From the NCBI RefSeq assembly GCF_036373705.1, contig NC_089856.1, forward strand, positions 1,985,501 to 2,049,500: a stretch of 64,000 nucleotides of DNA. Reading direction: 5' to 3'. Under the pieces are notes generated by a model. The model did no database searches. It saw nothing but the letters and a program-made list of their open reading frames with translations, and was not told the DNA's origin. Below are positions 1 through 10,290 of the stretch, piece after piece. Source of the stretch: Amia ocellicauda (lineage: Eukaryota > Chordata > Actinopteri > Amiiformes > Amiidae). The stretch's first letter is position 1. Each line of letters begins with the position of its first letter. Both the position numbers and the translations under genes were made by a program.

Positions 1-1440
1 GTTGGGCGTGGGACAGCCTTTGATTTCCAGTTCGTCTACTTGGGGACTCTCATCTAGTTTAACTATATGCAATATGAGACGTGCCTAGTCAAAACACTAC
101 AACAGCTGGGCTGCTGTATAGGAGCCGATGCAACCCATTGACAGCACAAGAGATCCAGTACTGGGGATCTGTTGGGAGACACATTCTCTAACATATCTGC
201 AGGATGGCTTTCCTAAAAAACAACTGAACACTCAAACAAAAAACATCTGGAGCATCTATTAGGCTGCCAGATATTTGCATATGTGGAGACATTGTTACAT
301 TGACCAGGTTCGGGTTTCTATTCGAGATGCAAACAACACTTCAGTGTGAAGTCTTTAATGAACCTAGCCAACAGTCTGACCTGAGTCTTGTTAAAACCTC
401 TCTTGTGATAAACCTTACCACAGTCTTTGCACAGTACACTTACAGTCCTGGCTCGGACATCCTAGACAAAGCTGTGGCAGACGTTGATATATGTGTCAAT
501 CAAAGCCCCATCGTGTGTGGTTAGCCAATGATTCAACACAGTACTGGATGTGAAAGGGGATCCGAGGAGCTACACAACTCATCTTTAGGTCAGTGTAGAT
601 TTATCGACCCTCAGATAACCATCGTCTGCTTCTCCAAGTCAGATCTACCGGTACCATTTTCCCAGAAAGCTCCCGACCCTGGCTTCCTCCCCATTTCTCA
701 ACCCATCACATGAAGTCTCAACATTCCTGGATAAGGGGATTAGAAAGGGTCACGATTACGGTCAGGGAGAGGACACTGAGCCGGGGCAGGTGGGCCAGCC
801 GACCGTGGAAGAGGGGTCTGAGTGCAGGGCAGTGACCCCAGAGGGCAGTAGGAGACACAAACAGGAGCCAGGCACCGCAGAGCAACTGCAGACACAGCAA
901 AAGAGGGGAAAGAATTGCCAGTGGGAATGAGAACGTCAAACAATGCATTGTGTGGAAATAAACAGCAATCAGATTGAGTTCAACTCTCTACGGTGTTGTG
1001 AGCACAGCAGTACAGCTTTGATTACTGATTCACAAAGGTTTAAAACAATGTAGGCTTGCTTTAAAGTCTTTATAGTCCAAAATATACAATATATATATAT
1101 TCACCTTTCTTTAAAAAAAAAAAAAAACTAACAACCTTGGCATTGCACTGTAGAACTTATTTTAGTACAAAAATATTAACATTTGTGCTTCAATATTTTG
1201 CACTGGAGACGCACATAATAACACAATGACATTTCATTTTAAAGGGGTCTTAGCAAATGTACCCTTGGTATTTTTGCCATGGTCTAACATCATTTGAATT
1301 GCATACCTCAATGTTAGACATACCCTAGCGTTTGAGGACTTTGCTGTATTTTGTGTATGTCTAAATGGTCCTCCCCTCGATGATAACATTTGTTTACACA
1401 TTTTCTCTAAAGAAATGTAAACCTGCTATCAATTACACGC
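1..1440. other. Intergenic DNA upstream of PPAN; no gene recognised
   Basis: Short open frames exist on both strands, but none resembles a known protein or has convincing splice sites. There is an AT-rich patch with a short TA run near 1086-1100 and a run of about 15 A near 1112-1127. In human the neighbour on this side is ANGPTL6, but I see no fibrinogen-like coding sequence here. Confidence 0.6.
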
Positions 1441-1479
1441 GTTCTTGCCACACAGACGTAGGAACGTATATTTCACGTA

Positions 1480-1693
1480 TATTTCCAGTCCGGACACAAT
1501 TAGAGCGGCTCCCGTGACGCGCAGCGCATTTCCTGTGACGCACCGGAAGCGCATGGCGCGGCTGCAGCGTGTGAGCGGAGGGAGACGGAGCGCTATGGCG
1601 AGACACAGTTCCTGTACATTCAAAGATTTCTTATTTATTTAACATCACTATCGTTTCGCTTATTTTGTATTAAGACAACAACAACCTTTAGCC
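1480..1693 (+). promoter_or_regulatory. PPAN promoter and 5'UTR region
   Basis: This is a CpG-containing stretch just before the PPAN start codon. It holds an ETS-type site (ACCGGAAGC, about 1542-1550), CRE-like GTGACGC sequences on either side (about 1514 and 1535), and a YY1-like ATGGCG core near 1553. No TATA box is seen. This composition is usual for ribosome-biogenesis housekeeping genes and for snoRNA host genes. The transcription start has not been determined. Confidence 0.55.
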
Positions 1694-4600
1694 ATGGGGA
1701 AAAGTAAGGTAAGCCACGTGTTATTAATTAAGCTGTAAAGCAGCTCTTACTGCAGTTGCACGTGTATCTATATAAATACACGTGCGATTATAAATTCCTC
1801 TCCAACAGACTTCAGTGACAAACAGTTTAATGAGGTTGTGTTTGTGCTTTGGTATATAATGCATCGTTGCAGTGTGTTTTTGCTAGTTTAAATCGTGTAT
1901 TTGTGAGAGGATTGCGATTTGTAATGCAATTTAATTACATACAATACAATTACAACTATAATATTGAGGTTTACGATGGATCCCCGCGGGAGCTGTGATC
2001 AGGGGATGCGGACGACAAGGCCCGTCGTTTCTGAAAACCTGATCACTCAACCGCGCTGATGCATCTGGTATATCGGCGGTCCGACCGGTTATATGGATCG
2101 ATGTACTTCTTTCATGTGATCAACCCTATTCCCCCTCTCAGACAAAGAACCAGAAGAAGTCTCGGCAGAACGCCCTCCATGTGGCCCAGGAGGAGTACAG
2201 CTCGGTCCCGCACTCGTTCGTCTTCCACCGGGGCCACATCGGCAAGAACGTGGAGCAGCTGGTGAAGGACATGCGGCGCGTCATGGAGCCCTACACCGCC
2301 GAGTCGCTCACGGTACATGCTCTCCAGACTGGCATGTTGTATGGGCTCAGTGTTTTGACTAATCAACAGATTGAGATCGGCCATATTAATATGACCGTTT
2401 TAGATGAGCCTACCCGAGTCAGTCATGGCATGAACTAATTGGGAGCTGCTGTTAGAACAGACACTGCGCCCCCCAGGACTCTGTGGCTTTGACTAGTGCT
2501 GGATGCAAGTGATGAAAGCTTAAGACATATTGAGGTTTCTGTGATACTTCAAAGTAAACGCACTGATGCATCTGGAATCGGGCGGGTCTGGCAGCGTGTA
2601 GGTCCTATAGGGCAGAAGTTCAGTGTGTTGCATTTCTTAGTTCAGGTCTCACCTGGGAGGGGGCTCTGAAAGCTGGAGACCCAGGATGCAGATCTAGCGA
2701 TTGTCGATTGGCTGCTTCACGCCTCGGTCCCTGATCCCTGTGCCGTTTCTCCCACGTCCAGGTGCGCAAGAAGAACGTACTGAAAGACTTCGTTGCCGTG
2801 GCGGGACCGCTTGGGGTGACGCACTTCCTAATCTTCGGCAAGTCGCCCTCCAGCATCGGCCTGGTGAGTGCTGCGGCCCTCTCTCTCCTCGGAGGGGAGG
2901 GTCAGAGGGATAGTTCATAGGATCGCTTTGTAAAAACTCCAGGAGAAGCGTCCCGTCCCCATTCTGACCTGACACCTCCGTCCTCTCCCTCTCTCTCCGT
3001 GCAGAGACTTGCCCGTCTGCCCAAAGGCCCGATGCTCCACTTCCGCGTTCTGAAGGTAAGGGTTCTAGATCGAGAACCGCTGCACAGAATCCCGAACCAC
3101 AAGCTTGATAGAAACCTCACGGACAGTTAATGGGCTTTTATTTATGTATTTATTTGCACACGCCCCTATCCAAGGCAACTTAGTTGACACTAGAAGTGCA
3201 GAAATAAGTTACTTATGATGCGTGTAACAGGCCTTGATTTCCGTTATACTGTGAAAAAACCGTTATGCTTCAAATTATAATATGTCCTTGTTGAGTTGAA
3301 GTCTGTTCTCATTTGTTTGAGTTGAGGAATAAATTACTCTTGTGTAACCCGTTGGAACCAAAATTAAAATGCAGTGAGGTGTTACTGGGGGGATTTTAAT
3401 TAAACTTATGGCCTTCAGTGCATTGGAAGCCCAGCCCAGTTCACAGGGAACCTCTCTCCCGGTGTGTGATGTGATTGGTCTTTAAACCCCCCCTCTGCCC
3501 CAGTACGCCCTGATCAAGGATGTGGTGTCGTCCGTGAAGCGCCACCGGATGCACGAGGAGCAGTTCACGCACCACCCCCTCCTGATCCTCAACAACTTCG
3601 GGGTGGAGGGCATGCACGTCAAGCTGATGGCCACCATGTTCCAGAACATGTTCCCCTCCATCAACGTGCACAAGGTGAGCGTCCGTCCAGCACCTGCCCC
3701 CCCTGATTGACAGCACATAAGAGTTTGTTTGCCAATTAAAATTGTAAGATCAATTGGCAAACAATTACATAAATTAGTCGGTTTGTCAGTAATTTTGGAA
3801 TGGTTTAATTCATTTGATTTATACTTTCATTTAGGAATTGATTAATTTAAGAATTAGATTTAAATGTGACAATACAGCTCCATAGAAAGCAGAGAGCATC
3901 TCTACAGTCATGTTCATTGCAGCTTTTGACCACAAGGTGGCAGCAGTGTCTTAGTTTGCTTCAGTGAGGAACCCATCGTATGAAGATCTCCGTGGTGGGC
4001 GTTTTGACCCAGTAGCCTCGTGAGCTGGGACTTCACTCGTCAGCTGCTGTTTCCAGTGATGCATCCGTGTTTGTTTTCATCACACAGGTGAATCTCAACA
4101 GCATCAAGAGGTGCGTCTTGATCAACTACGACCCCAAGACCCAGTCCATTGAGTTCCGACACTAGTAAGTGCCCCGTCGGTGTCGCCCCGGACACAGGCG
4201 TGTTTCCACAGCTGTGGCCGGTGCGGTACTTCAGTAACGTCTCCTCGGGTCACTTCCTGCCGGCCTTGTGTTGACAAAGGACCTGGGTGCAAGTGATGAC
4301 ACGTATACTTGCTGACGGCACAGTGATTTGTTTCAAAGTAAACGCACTGATTCACCCGGTCTCGGAGGCAACGCAGGGTGGGGGTGGAAGTCTGAGGGTG
4401 GTGGGGGTCTTTGGTCTCATTAATTTGGGTCGGGCTCGGCAGCCAGACTTAATCATTGCTCTGATCTCGGAAGTGTTTTAATTGGGGGAAATGCTTTCGC
4501 TCAACATGATAAAATGAGTAAACGCGCTCTGTCTCTCTCCCCTCTGCAGCAGTGTGAAGGTGGTTCCTGTGGGCATGAGCCGGGGGGTGAAGAAGCTCAT

Positions 4601-7600
4601 GCAGGAGAAGCTTCCCAACATGGGCCGATTCGAGGACATCAGCGAGCTGCTCATGAAGTAAGAGCCAGTGACCTTGGGGGGGGGCTACACTGACCCTGGG
4701 GTGGTCTTTCTGAGCGCACGGTCCTCAGTGGTCGTGGTCGGGTACAACGCGCTGTGAGTTCTGTGCTGCGCTGTGACGTTTAAGTAGCGTTTGTAGGTGG
4801 ATTGGGTGCACGTGATGTGATGTAATGTGTTGTTGATGGAACAGTGATCTTTTTCAAAGTAAACGCACTGATGCACCCAGTCCAGATCCATAAACAAATT
4901 TAGAATTCAATTAATCAATTAAGATCTCAGTTAGGACTGAAACCAGCAGGACCAGGTTTGGGAATATAAAGCATCTGAGCAAACCAAGACCACAAATGAA
5001 TCTGTAAGGGTGGTGGAAAGTAAACTAGGGAGAAGAACCCACTTCATAAGGCGTTCCACCGCGCCGTCCCTTCGGTTGTCGTTTAACCTGTGGGTCGTCT
5101 CTCCATCCCAGGGGGGCCAACCTGTCGGAGAGCGAGGCGGAGCAGGACGGGGATCACAACATCACGGAGCTGCCGCAGGTGTACGCCGGCCGCGGTAACA
5201 TGAAGGCCCAGCAGAGCGCCGTGCGGCTCACCGAGGTACGGACGCCCGGGTGGCTGAGCTGAACTGTGTCCGGACACTGAAGCAGGGAAACACAGGGACC
5301 AGCCGCACTTTAATCTCCATGGCTGGGGTCAGATAAATAGGATGTACAGCTGCATTGAACGAGTAGTGGTGGGTGAATGTGCTCCACCTGGTGGAATTCA
5401 ATTAAGTAAGGGCTCAGCTGAAACAAAAACCAGCAGGGCGGGGGCTCCTCCAGGACCTCTAGTCTAGACGAGCAGGGAGAGAGTGGCAGGCGACTGCGTG
5501 TGAGGAAGGAGGGATGGGGTTTGTGTGATGATGGTATAGTCTGCTGACCTCTCCATGACGTCTACAAGAGTAAACGCTTTCTGACAAGCCCCCCCCCTCC
5601 TTTCAAATGTAGGTCTTTCAGTCGTCTGGTCCCCCAGCGTGCAGGAAGTGGGAAACTGCGCTCGCGTGTCTAATGTCACGGCCGAGGCCCACTCAGCTGC
5701 TTTTTATAAATTTTTTCCGTTGCCCACATGATCAGTCTCTCCTCCTTCTTGTCCCCAGATCGGCCCCAGGATGACCCTGCAGCTGATTAAAATTGAGGAA
5801 GGCATGGGCGAAGGCAATGTGATGTACCACGCTGTCGGTAAGTGGTCGGCTGTGTGGGTTTTCAGTTCAGTGAGAGGAACTGATGGAGTACAGTAGCAGT
5901 CCTGCCCCAAACTGGACTGGATGTCAAAATAACGTGAAAGTTATTGAATTTGTTGCAAATTTCCAGGAAGTTTACAGCAGTTTCCCAATTACACAGCTGC
6001 GTTTGTACTGGAGCATTCTGGGCACTGCAGCAGTGTCCCCCACCTGGGTCTGAATCCTCCGCACAGGATGCACGTGATGAAAGCTAGTCTGCTGATTGTG
6101 TTGTGATGTCTCTTTTCAAAAGTAAACGCTTACTGATGCATCCCAGAGCTTTTCACAAGCCTTTCCTGAGCCTTTTCTCCCTGAGAGCCGGCCTGCGGTC
6201 TAGAGGCCCGTGTCTATCAATCGATTTTGATTTGAACCCTTTAACCCCCTTCCAGTGGAGAAGACCAAGGAGGAGCTGCGGGAGATCCAGGCTCGCAAAG
6301 CGAAGAAGCTGCAGCAGAAGGAGGATCGCAGGAAGGCCCAGGAGCAGAACATCGCCCTGAAGAAGGAGAAACAACGGGAGAACAAGTGAGTACCCCGAGG
6401 TGGCCGGCAGAAGAGCATTCTGGGTAGAGTACCTTTGTCAAGAGTACAGCAGTGACCCCACACCCCTCCAGAGCCCTGGCCAGCGCTCCACACTGGATGC
6501 AAGTGATGAAAGCTGTTCTACTGATTGTGCGGTGATTGTTCTCTTCAAAAGTAAACGCTTACTGATGCATCCGAGCGCCTTTCACAAGCACAGTACAGTC
6601 GCCCCCCGTAGTTGCACTGTAATTGATGTTGAAGCCATCATGCAAATGTAGGAGCTAAACTAAACGTAGAAGCCCTTATTCGAGAGCCACATCGGGGCGG
6701 GGAAGAGCTGGAGGTTTGCAGTTGACCGTCCCCATCTGGTCTGCGTGAGGAAGTGACTCATTTTCAGTAACAAGTGACCAGTTTCACTTCCCCCCCGAGC
6801 GTATGGCTGGAAACTGTTTCTCCGTGTGACTGACTCGGCGTGTGACGTGACCCTGACAGGCAGCGGAGTCTGGAGGGAATCCGGAGGAGGAAGGAGGAGC
6901 AGGGCGAGGGCGACGACAGCGAGGTGGAGGATCCCGGCACGCAGGAGGACAAGCCGGCGCTGGACGAGGAGTCTGACGAAGAGGCCAACTACTACAGGGA
7001 GGCCGTGGGGGAGGAGCCGGACGAAGGTGAGGGAGCGCGGCTCGTTTGTGTTCGGGTGGATGTTAGGGATGTGATGACGTCCCATTAGGTGCTTTTTTTT
7101 TTACTAGACAGGTTGTCACAATTTAAAATGCAAAGGCCTTGCTTTCCTTGTGTACGTGTTGAGCGATGTACGATTGCGGTCGTGATCTAAAGCCGTCCCC
7201 TCCTTTCCTCGTTTCCTTTCAGACATGTTCCCAGACGCCTCCAAGCGGAAGCGGAGGAGGGCTGAAGGGAAGCCCCACAATCCCTTCAAGAAAAGGAAGT
7301 TCTCCGCGGAGAGAGGGGACAAGGCGGGCCGAGACCCCGCCCGGGAGGGACCATCCAAGAGGGGCCCGAAATACGGCAAGGGCTCCCCGGGGCAAGGCAG
7401 GGGCAAGGCCGAGCGGGGACGGGCGGGCGACGGGGCACCGGGGAAGCGGCACCAAAGGCAGGGGGAGAGGAAGTTTGGAGAGGAGAAGAGGAACAAGTTT
7501 GGGGGGAAGAAGTTCGGGGGGAAGACGACCCCGGGGGCGGCGAAGGGACTGAAGTTCAAGGGGCAGAAGGGGAAGCCTCGACCGGGGTTGAAGGGAAAGG

Positions 7601-7668
7601 GGCAGAGCAAGGCGAGGCCTGGGGGGAAACCAGGATTCAAGCAGAGAAAGGGTAAAGGCAGGCCGTAG
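1694..7668 (+). CDS. PPAN: PPAN (Peter Pan/SSF1 homologue), pre-60S ribosome assembly factor, 12 coding exons
   Basis: Coding exons: 1694-1708, 2142-2312, 2762-2863, 3005-3055, 3504-3674, 4088-4164, 4550-4657, 5112-5235, 5759-5837, 6256-6385, 6860-7026, 7223-7668. They total 1,641 nt (546 aa plus stop); all junctions are GT-AG and all phases agree. The protein is a Brix-domain nucleolar factor (SSF1/SSF2 in yeast) needed for 27S pre-rRNA processing and 60S assembly. Diagnostic stretches are VAGPLGVTHFLI (exon 3), HGMHVKLMATMFQN-like (exon 5), NLNSIKRCVLINY (exon 6), DGDHNITELPQ (exon 8) and IGPRMTLQLIKIEEG (exon 9). The start MGKSK is the first ATG after the CpG region and splices in frame. 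The tail from exon 10 on is charged coiled-coil, then acidic, then a Lys/Gly/Arg-rich low-complexity region, longer than in human PPAN (473 aa). Introns 2, 6, 7, 8, 9 and 10 each host a snoRNA, so splicing probably supplies both products. Confidence 0.97.
2500..2573 (+). ncRNA. SNORD105: Box C/D snoRNA copy 1 (SNORD105-like, U799 class), PPAN intron 2
   Basis: The terminal stem GGATGCA (2501-2507) faces TGCATC (2567-2572). The C box GTGATGA is at 2509-2515, a C'-like TGTGATA at about 2540, and the D box CTGA at 2563-2566. The antisense element TCAAAGTAAACGCA directly precedes the D box. It pairs with the 18S rRNA segment GCGUUUACUUUGA, and the fifth base from the D box faces the first U of GCGUUU, which is U799 in human numbering. 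Human PPAN introns carry SNORD105 and SNORD105B, so location and target agree. Confidence 0.85.
3140..3200 (+). repeat. SINE-tail-like dispersed motif in PPAN intron 4
   Basis: An AT-rich run of TATT units followed by CACACGCCCCTATCCAAGG and CAACTTAG resembles a motif common in fish SINE tails (GCAGACGCYYTTATCCARRG). A second, better match is at 61056-61092. The family assignment is inferred from memory of the motif only. Confidence 0.4.
3930..3946 (+). promoter_or_regulatory. CTCF-like motif in PPAN intron 5
   Basis: CCACAAGGTGGCAGC matches the vertebrate CTCF core (CCASYAGRKGGCRSY) at 14 of 15 positions by my count. Occupancy is unknown. Confidence 0.45.
4283..4359 (+). ncRNA. SNORD105: Box C/D snoRNA copy 2 (U799 class), PPAN intron 6
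   Basis: The stem GGGTG (from 4285) pairs with CACCC (to 4357). C box GTGATGA 4293-4299, D'-like CTGA 4312-4315, C'-like AGTGATT near 4322, D box CTGA 4347-4350. The antisense element TTTCAAAGTAAACGCA (4331-4346) abuts the D box and gives the same predicted 18S target (U799) as copy 1. Confidence 0.87.
4803..4880 (+). ncRNA. SNORD105: Box C/D snoRNA copy 3 (U799 class), PPAN intron 7
   Basis: The terminal stem TGGGTGCA / TGCACCCA is perfect. The C box is the variant GTGATGT (4812-4818). The D box CTGA is at 4868-4871, preceded by TTTTCAAAGTAAACGCA (4851-4867), the longest match to the 18S segment in this set. Predicted target U799. The variant C box could lower its expression or stability. 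Confidence 0.83.
5381..5466 (+). repeat. Half copy of a dispersed palindromic repeat, PPAN intron 8
   Basis: The segment AATTCAATTAAG, then GGCTCAGCTGAAAC, CCAGCAGGGCGGGGGCTCC and TCCAGGACC, corresponds to the right half of the fuller element at 34101-34386. A similar half copy is at 4899-4965 in intron 7. Confidence 0.5.
5516..5594 (+). ncRNA. Box C/D snoRNA copy 4 (C797 class, divergent), PPAN intron 8
   Basis: This is the most divergent copy. C box GTGATGA 5525-5531, D' CTGA 5544-5547, C'-like CATGACG near 5554, D box CTGA 5581-5584. The terminal stem uses a different sequence (GGGGTTTGT with ACAAGCCCC, one G-U pair). The guide AGAGTAAACGCTTT ends at the D box, so the fifth base faces C797 rather than U799; one G-U wobble lies within the duplex. 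Confidence 0.72.
6065..6144 (+). ncRNA. SNORD105B: Box C/D snoRNA copy 5 (C797 class), PPAN intron 9
   Basis: The stem GGATGCA (6066-6072) pairs with TGCATCC (6137-6143). C box GTGATGA 6074-6080, D' CTGA 6092-6095, C' TGTGATG 6102-6108, D box CTGA 6133-6136. The guide AAAGTAAACGCTT is followed by one A and then the D box, which places C797 opposite the fifth base. The SNORD105B symbol is tentative, because I have not compared it with the human sequence. Confidence 0.83.
6494..6573 (+). ncRNA. SNORD105B: Box C/D snoRNA copy 6 (C797 class), PPAN intron 10
   Basis: The stem TGGATGCA / TGCATCC encloses C box GTGATGA (6503-6509), D' CTGA (6521-6524), C'-like GGTGATT (6531-6537) and D box CTGA (6562-6565). 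The guide AAAAGTAAACGCTTA is nearly the same as in copy 5. The two look like recent duplicates and share the predicted 18S C797 target. Confidence 0.83.
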
Positions 7669-8440
7669 GCCTCGGGTGAGGAAGTCTGTCTAGTGTGGAG
7701 GACCTCTCGACGCTGGTACTGCATTGGCAGGATGTAACAGATTCTTATCGAGGCCGTCTCTTGCACAAATAGTGACGAGCCGGAGCTGCCGGCTGAGTCT
7801 TAGCGGTGCAGTCGGCTGCCATGGTCCTGGAAGCAGCTTGTGTGGGTTTGGGGGTTTTGGTGAGGAGGCGGTATCTCGGTCCAGGTGCGGGTGAAGCATG
7901 TGACGGGGAAGTGACTGACGAAGGTTAGTCTGAGCTTGATGTTCATGATACGAAAGAACCCGTTTTGCAAAGCATAGTTCAGGGAGACCTACAGAGATGT
8001 CTGGAATTAGCCCCCCTCCATACTGCTCAGTCACCGGTGTAAAACCCACTCTGCCGATATAAGAGGTGTACATTGTTTTTTCCTAGAAGACCACGTGCTT
8101 GGAGTGTCCTTTTTCTAAGCGTCTAAAGTTCAGTTTCAGTTCGTCTGCCGTTTCCTTAAACTGCTTGTTTTTATTGCGCAGGGTCAGCTGTGCTCTTTGG
8201 CCCGACTGGGTCTAATTCAAAGCCTGTCTGGTTCTTGTTCAGTTGCCAGGAACAGTGCTGTGGTTTCATGTTCGATATCTGTTTCCTGCACGGTGCTCTC
8301 AGTAAACCCAGAAAGCTGATTGTTCCTCTCCTGTCACTTCTGTATTCCTCCAGTGTTTTTGTGTATACATGCTGTACAGATGCAGATAAAGTTAATGTTA
8401 AAGTTTTGTACAATAAAATGTTGAACCAAAAAAATTTGAA
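7669..8440 (+). other. PPAN 3'UTR with poly(A) signal
   Basis: Non-coding sequence after the TAG stop. AATAAA at 8412-8417 is the first good poly(A) signal and is followed by a GT-rich stretch, so cleavage is expected about 8430-8440. Confidence 0.7.
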
Positions 8441-8870
8441 AGATGTCTGAGTTTTTTGAAATAATGAATGCTTTGTCGCTCAGCACCTGTGAGCCCAGCC
8501 TGGCACATTGTTGCTTTTTAGTTTGTCCCAGTCAGAGGGCACTGACGTACTGTGACCAGGTTCTGCTTCTTCACATCCAGTTGCATCACTGAGAGCAAAG
8601 CCTTTCACCACCCAGTGTTTGTGTACAGGCATGCAAAACATGGCAACATTTTTAAGTTACATGGGCTTGATCTGCCAGCCTCTGGAGGTGGAAACGTGTC
8701 CCCCTCCCCCAGGCGGCGCGGCGGTGAGTGAAGCGCTGCCCACAGAGTGGAAGTAAGTCATGTAGAGTTATCTGAGCTGCCCACGGCTTTGTTTCCTTGC
8801 ACATAATTTGCTGCGGAAGGTGCATCTACACTGATGTGAGATAAGGGAACTGTAAGACCTTGTTTGTGTA
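8441..8870. other. Intergenic stretch with one exon-like segment
   Basis: A pyrimidine tract ending in CCCCCAG at about 8713 and a strong donor GTAAGT at 8753 frame a short CpG-rich segment with one open frame. It could be a non-coding exon of a PPAN/P2RY11 readthrough transcript, or chance. Confidence 0.25.
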
Positions 8871-9099
8871 CAGTGAGGGGAAAAAAGTATTTGAGCCCCT
8901 GCTGATTTTGTACGTTTGCCCACTGACAAAGAAATGATCAGTCTATAATTTTAATGGTAGGTGTATTTTAACAGTGAGAGACAGAGTAACAACAAAAAAA
9001 TCCAGAAAAACGTATTTCAAAAAAGTTAAAAATTGATTTGCATGTTAATGAGGGAAATAAGTATTTGATCCCATATCAGTCAGCAAGATTTCTGGCTCC

Positions 9100-9190
9100 C
9101 AGGTGTCTTTTATACAGGTAACGAGCTGAGACTCTCTTAAAGGGCGTGCTCCTAATCTCAGCTCGTTACCTGTATGAAAGACACCTGTCC
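9100..9190. repeat. Long hairpin inside the Tc1 element, upstream of the transposase
   Basis: The arm AGGTGTCTTTTATACAGG plus TAACGAGCTGAGA is answered by TCTCAGCTCGTTACC plus TGTATGAAAGACACCT. The arms are about 31 nt, with one or two mismatches and a loop of roughly 25 nt. It could be a second internal repeat or a structure affecting transposase expression. Confidence 0.8.
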
Positions 9191-9229
9191 ACAGAAGCAA
9201 TCAATCAATCAGATTCCAAACTCTCCACC

Positions 9230-10290
9230 ATGGCCAAGACCAAAGAGCTGTCCAAGGATGTCAGGGACAAGATTGTAGACCTACACAAGGCTGGAATGGG
9301 CTACAAGACCATCGCCAAGCAGCTTGGTGAGAAGGTGACAAGACTTGGTGCAATTATTCGCAAATGGAAGAAACACAAAATAACTGTCAGTCTCCCTCGG
9401 TCTGGGGCTCCATGCAAGATCTCACCTCGTGGAGTTTCAATGATCATGAGAACGGTGAGGAATCAGCCCAGAACTACACGGGAGAATCTTGTTAATGATC
9501 TCAAGGCAGCTGGGACCATAGTCACCAAGAAAACAATTGGTAACACACTACGCTGTGAAGGACTGAAATCCTGCAGCGCCCGCAAGGTCCCCCTGCTCAA
9601 GAAAGCACATGTACAGGCCTGTCTGAAGTTTGCCAACATCTGAATGATTCAGAGGAGAACTGGGTGAAAGTGTTGTGGTCAGATGAGACCAAAATCGATC
9701 TCTTTGGCATCGACTCAACTCGCCGTGTATGGAGGAGGAGGAATGACCCCAAGAACACCATCCCCACCGTCAAACATGGAGGTGGAAACATTATACTTTG
9801 GGGGTGTTTTTCTGCTAAGGGGACAGGACAACTGCACCGCATCAAAGGGACGATGGACAGGGCCATGTACCGTCAAATCTTGGGTGAGAACCTCCTTCCC
9901 TCAGCCAGGGCATTGAAAATGGGTCGTGGATGGCTATTCCAGCATGACAATGACCCAAAACACACAGCCAAGGCAACAAAGGAGTGGCTCAAGAAGAAGC
10001 ACATTAAGGTCCTGGAGTGGCCTAGCCAGTCTCCAGACCTTAATCCCATAGACAATATGTGGAGGGAGCTGAAGGTTCGAGTTGCCAAACGTCAGCCTCA
10101 AAACCTTAATGACTTGGAGAGGATCTGCAAAGAGGAGTGGGACAAAATCCCTCCTGAGATGTGTGCAAACCTGGTGGCCAACTCCATGAAACGTCTGACC
10201 TCTGATTGCCAACAAGGGTTTTGCCACCAAGTACTAAGTCGAAGGGGTCAAATACTTATTTCACTCATTAACATGCAAATCAATGTATAA
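9230..10290 (+). pseudogene. Tc1 transposase, broken by a frameshift
   Basis: The N-terminal frame starts [19 protein letters not shown] at 9230 and contains the paired-like HTH DNA-binding region ([23 protein letters not shown]). It stops at 9641-9643. The catalytic part continues in another frame from about 9646 to 10290, with all three DDE residues visible: the Asp of LWSDETK, the Asp of QHDNDPKHT, and the Glu of NMWRELK after [10 protein letters not shown] small deletion at about 9634-9640 explains the frame change. Cut-and-paste activity of this copy is therefore lost, although its ends look usable in trans. Confidence 0.93.

Noticed and set aside
718-948. Hydrophobic minus-strand frame resembling a secreted protein start (possible ANGPTL6 remnant)
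   Set aside because: No downstream fibrinogen-like exon and no supported splicing.
1977-2075. Seventh snoRNA candidate in PPAN intron 1 (GCGCTGATGCATCTGG resembles the D-box end of the others)
   Set aside because: No convincing C box or guide; the bases before CTGA do not match the 18S segment. It may be a dead copy.
7116-7766. Long open frame on the minus strand across the last PPAN exon (216 codons)
   Set aside because: It mirrors the GC-rich basic PPAN tail; Pro/Phe-rich and without family similarity.
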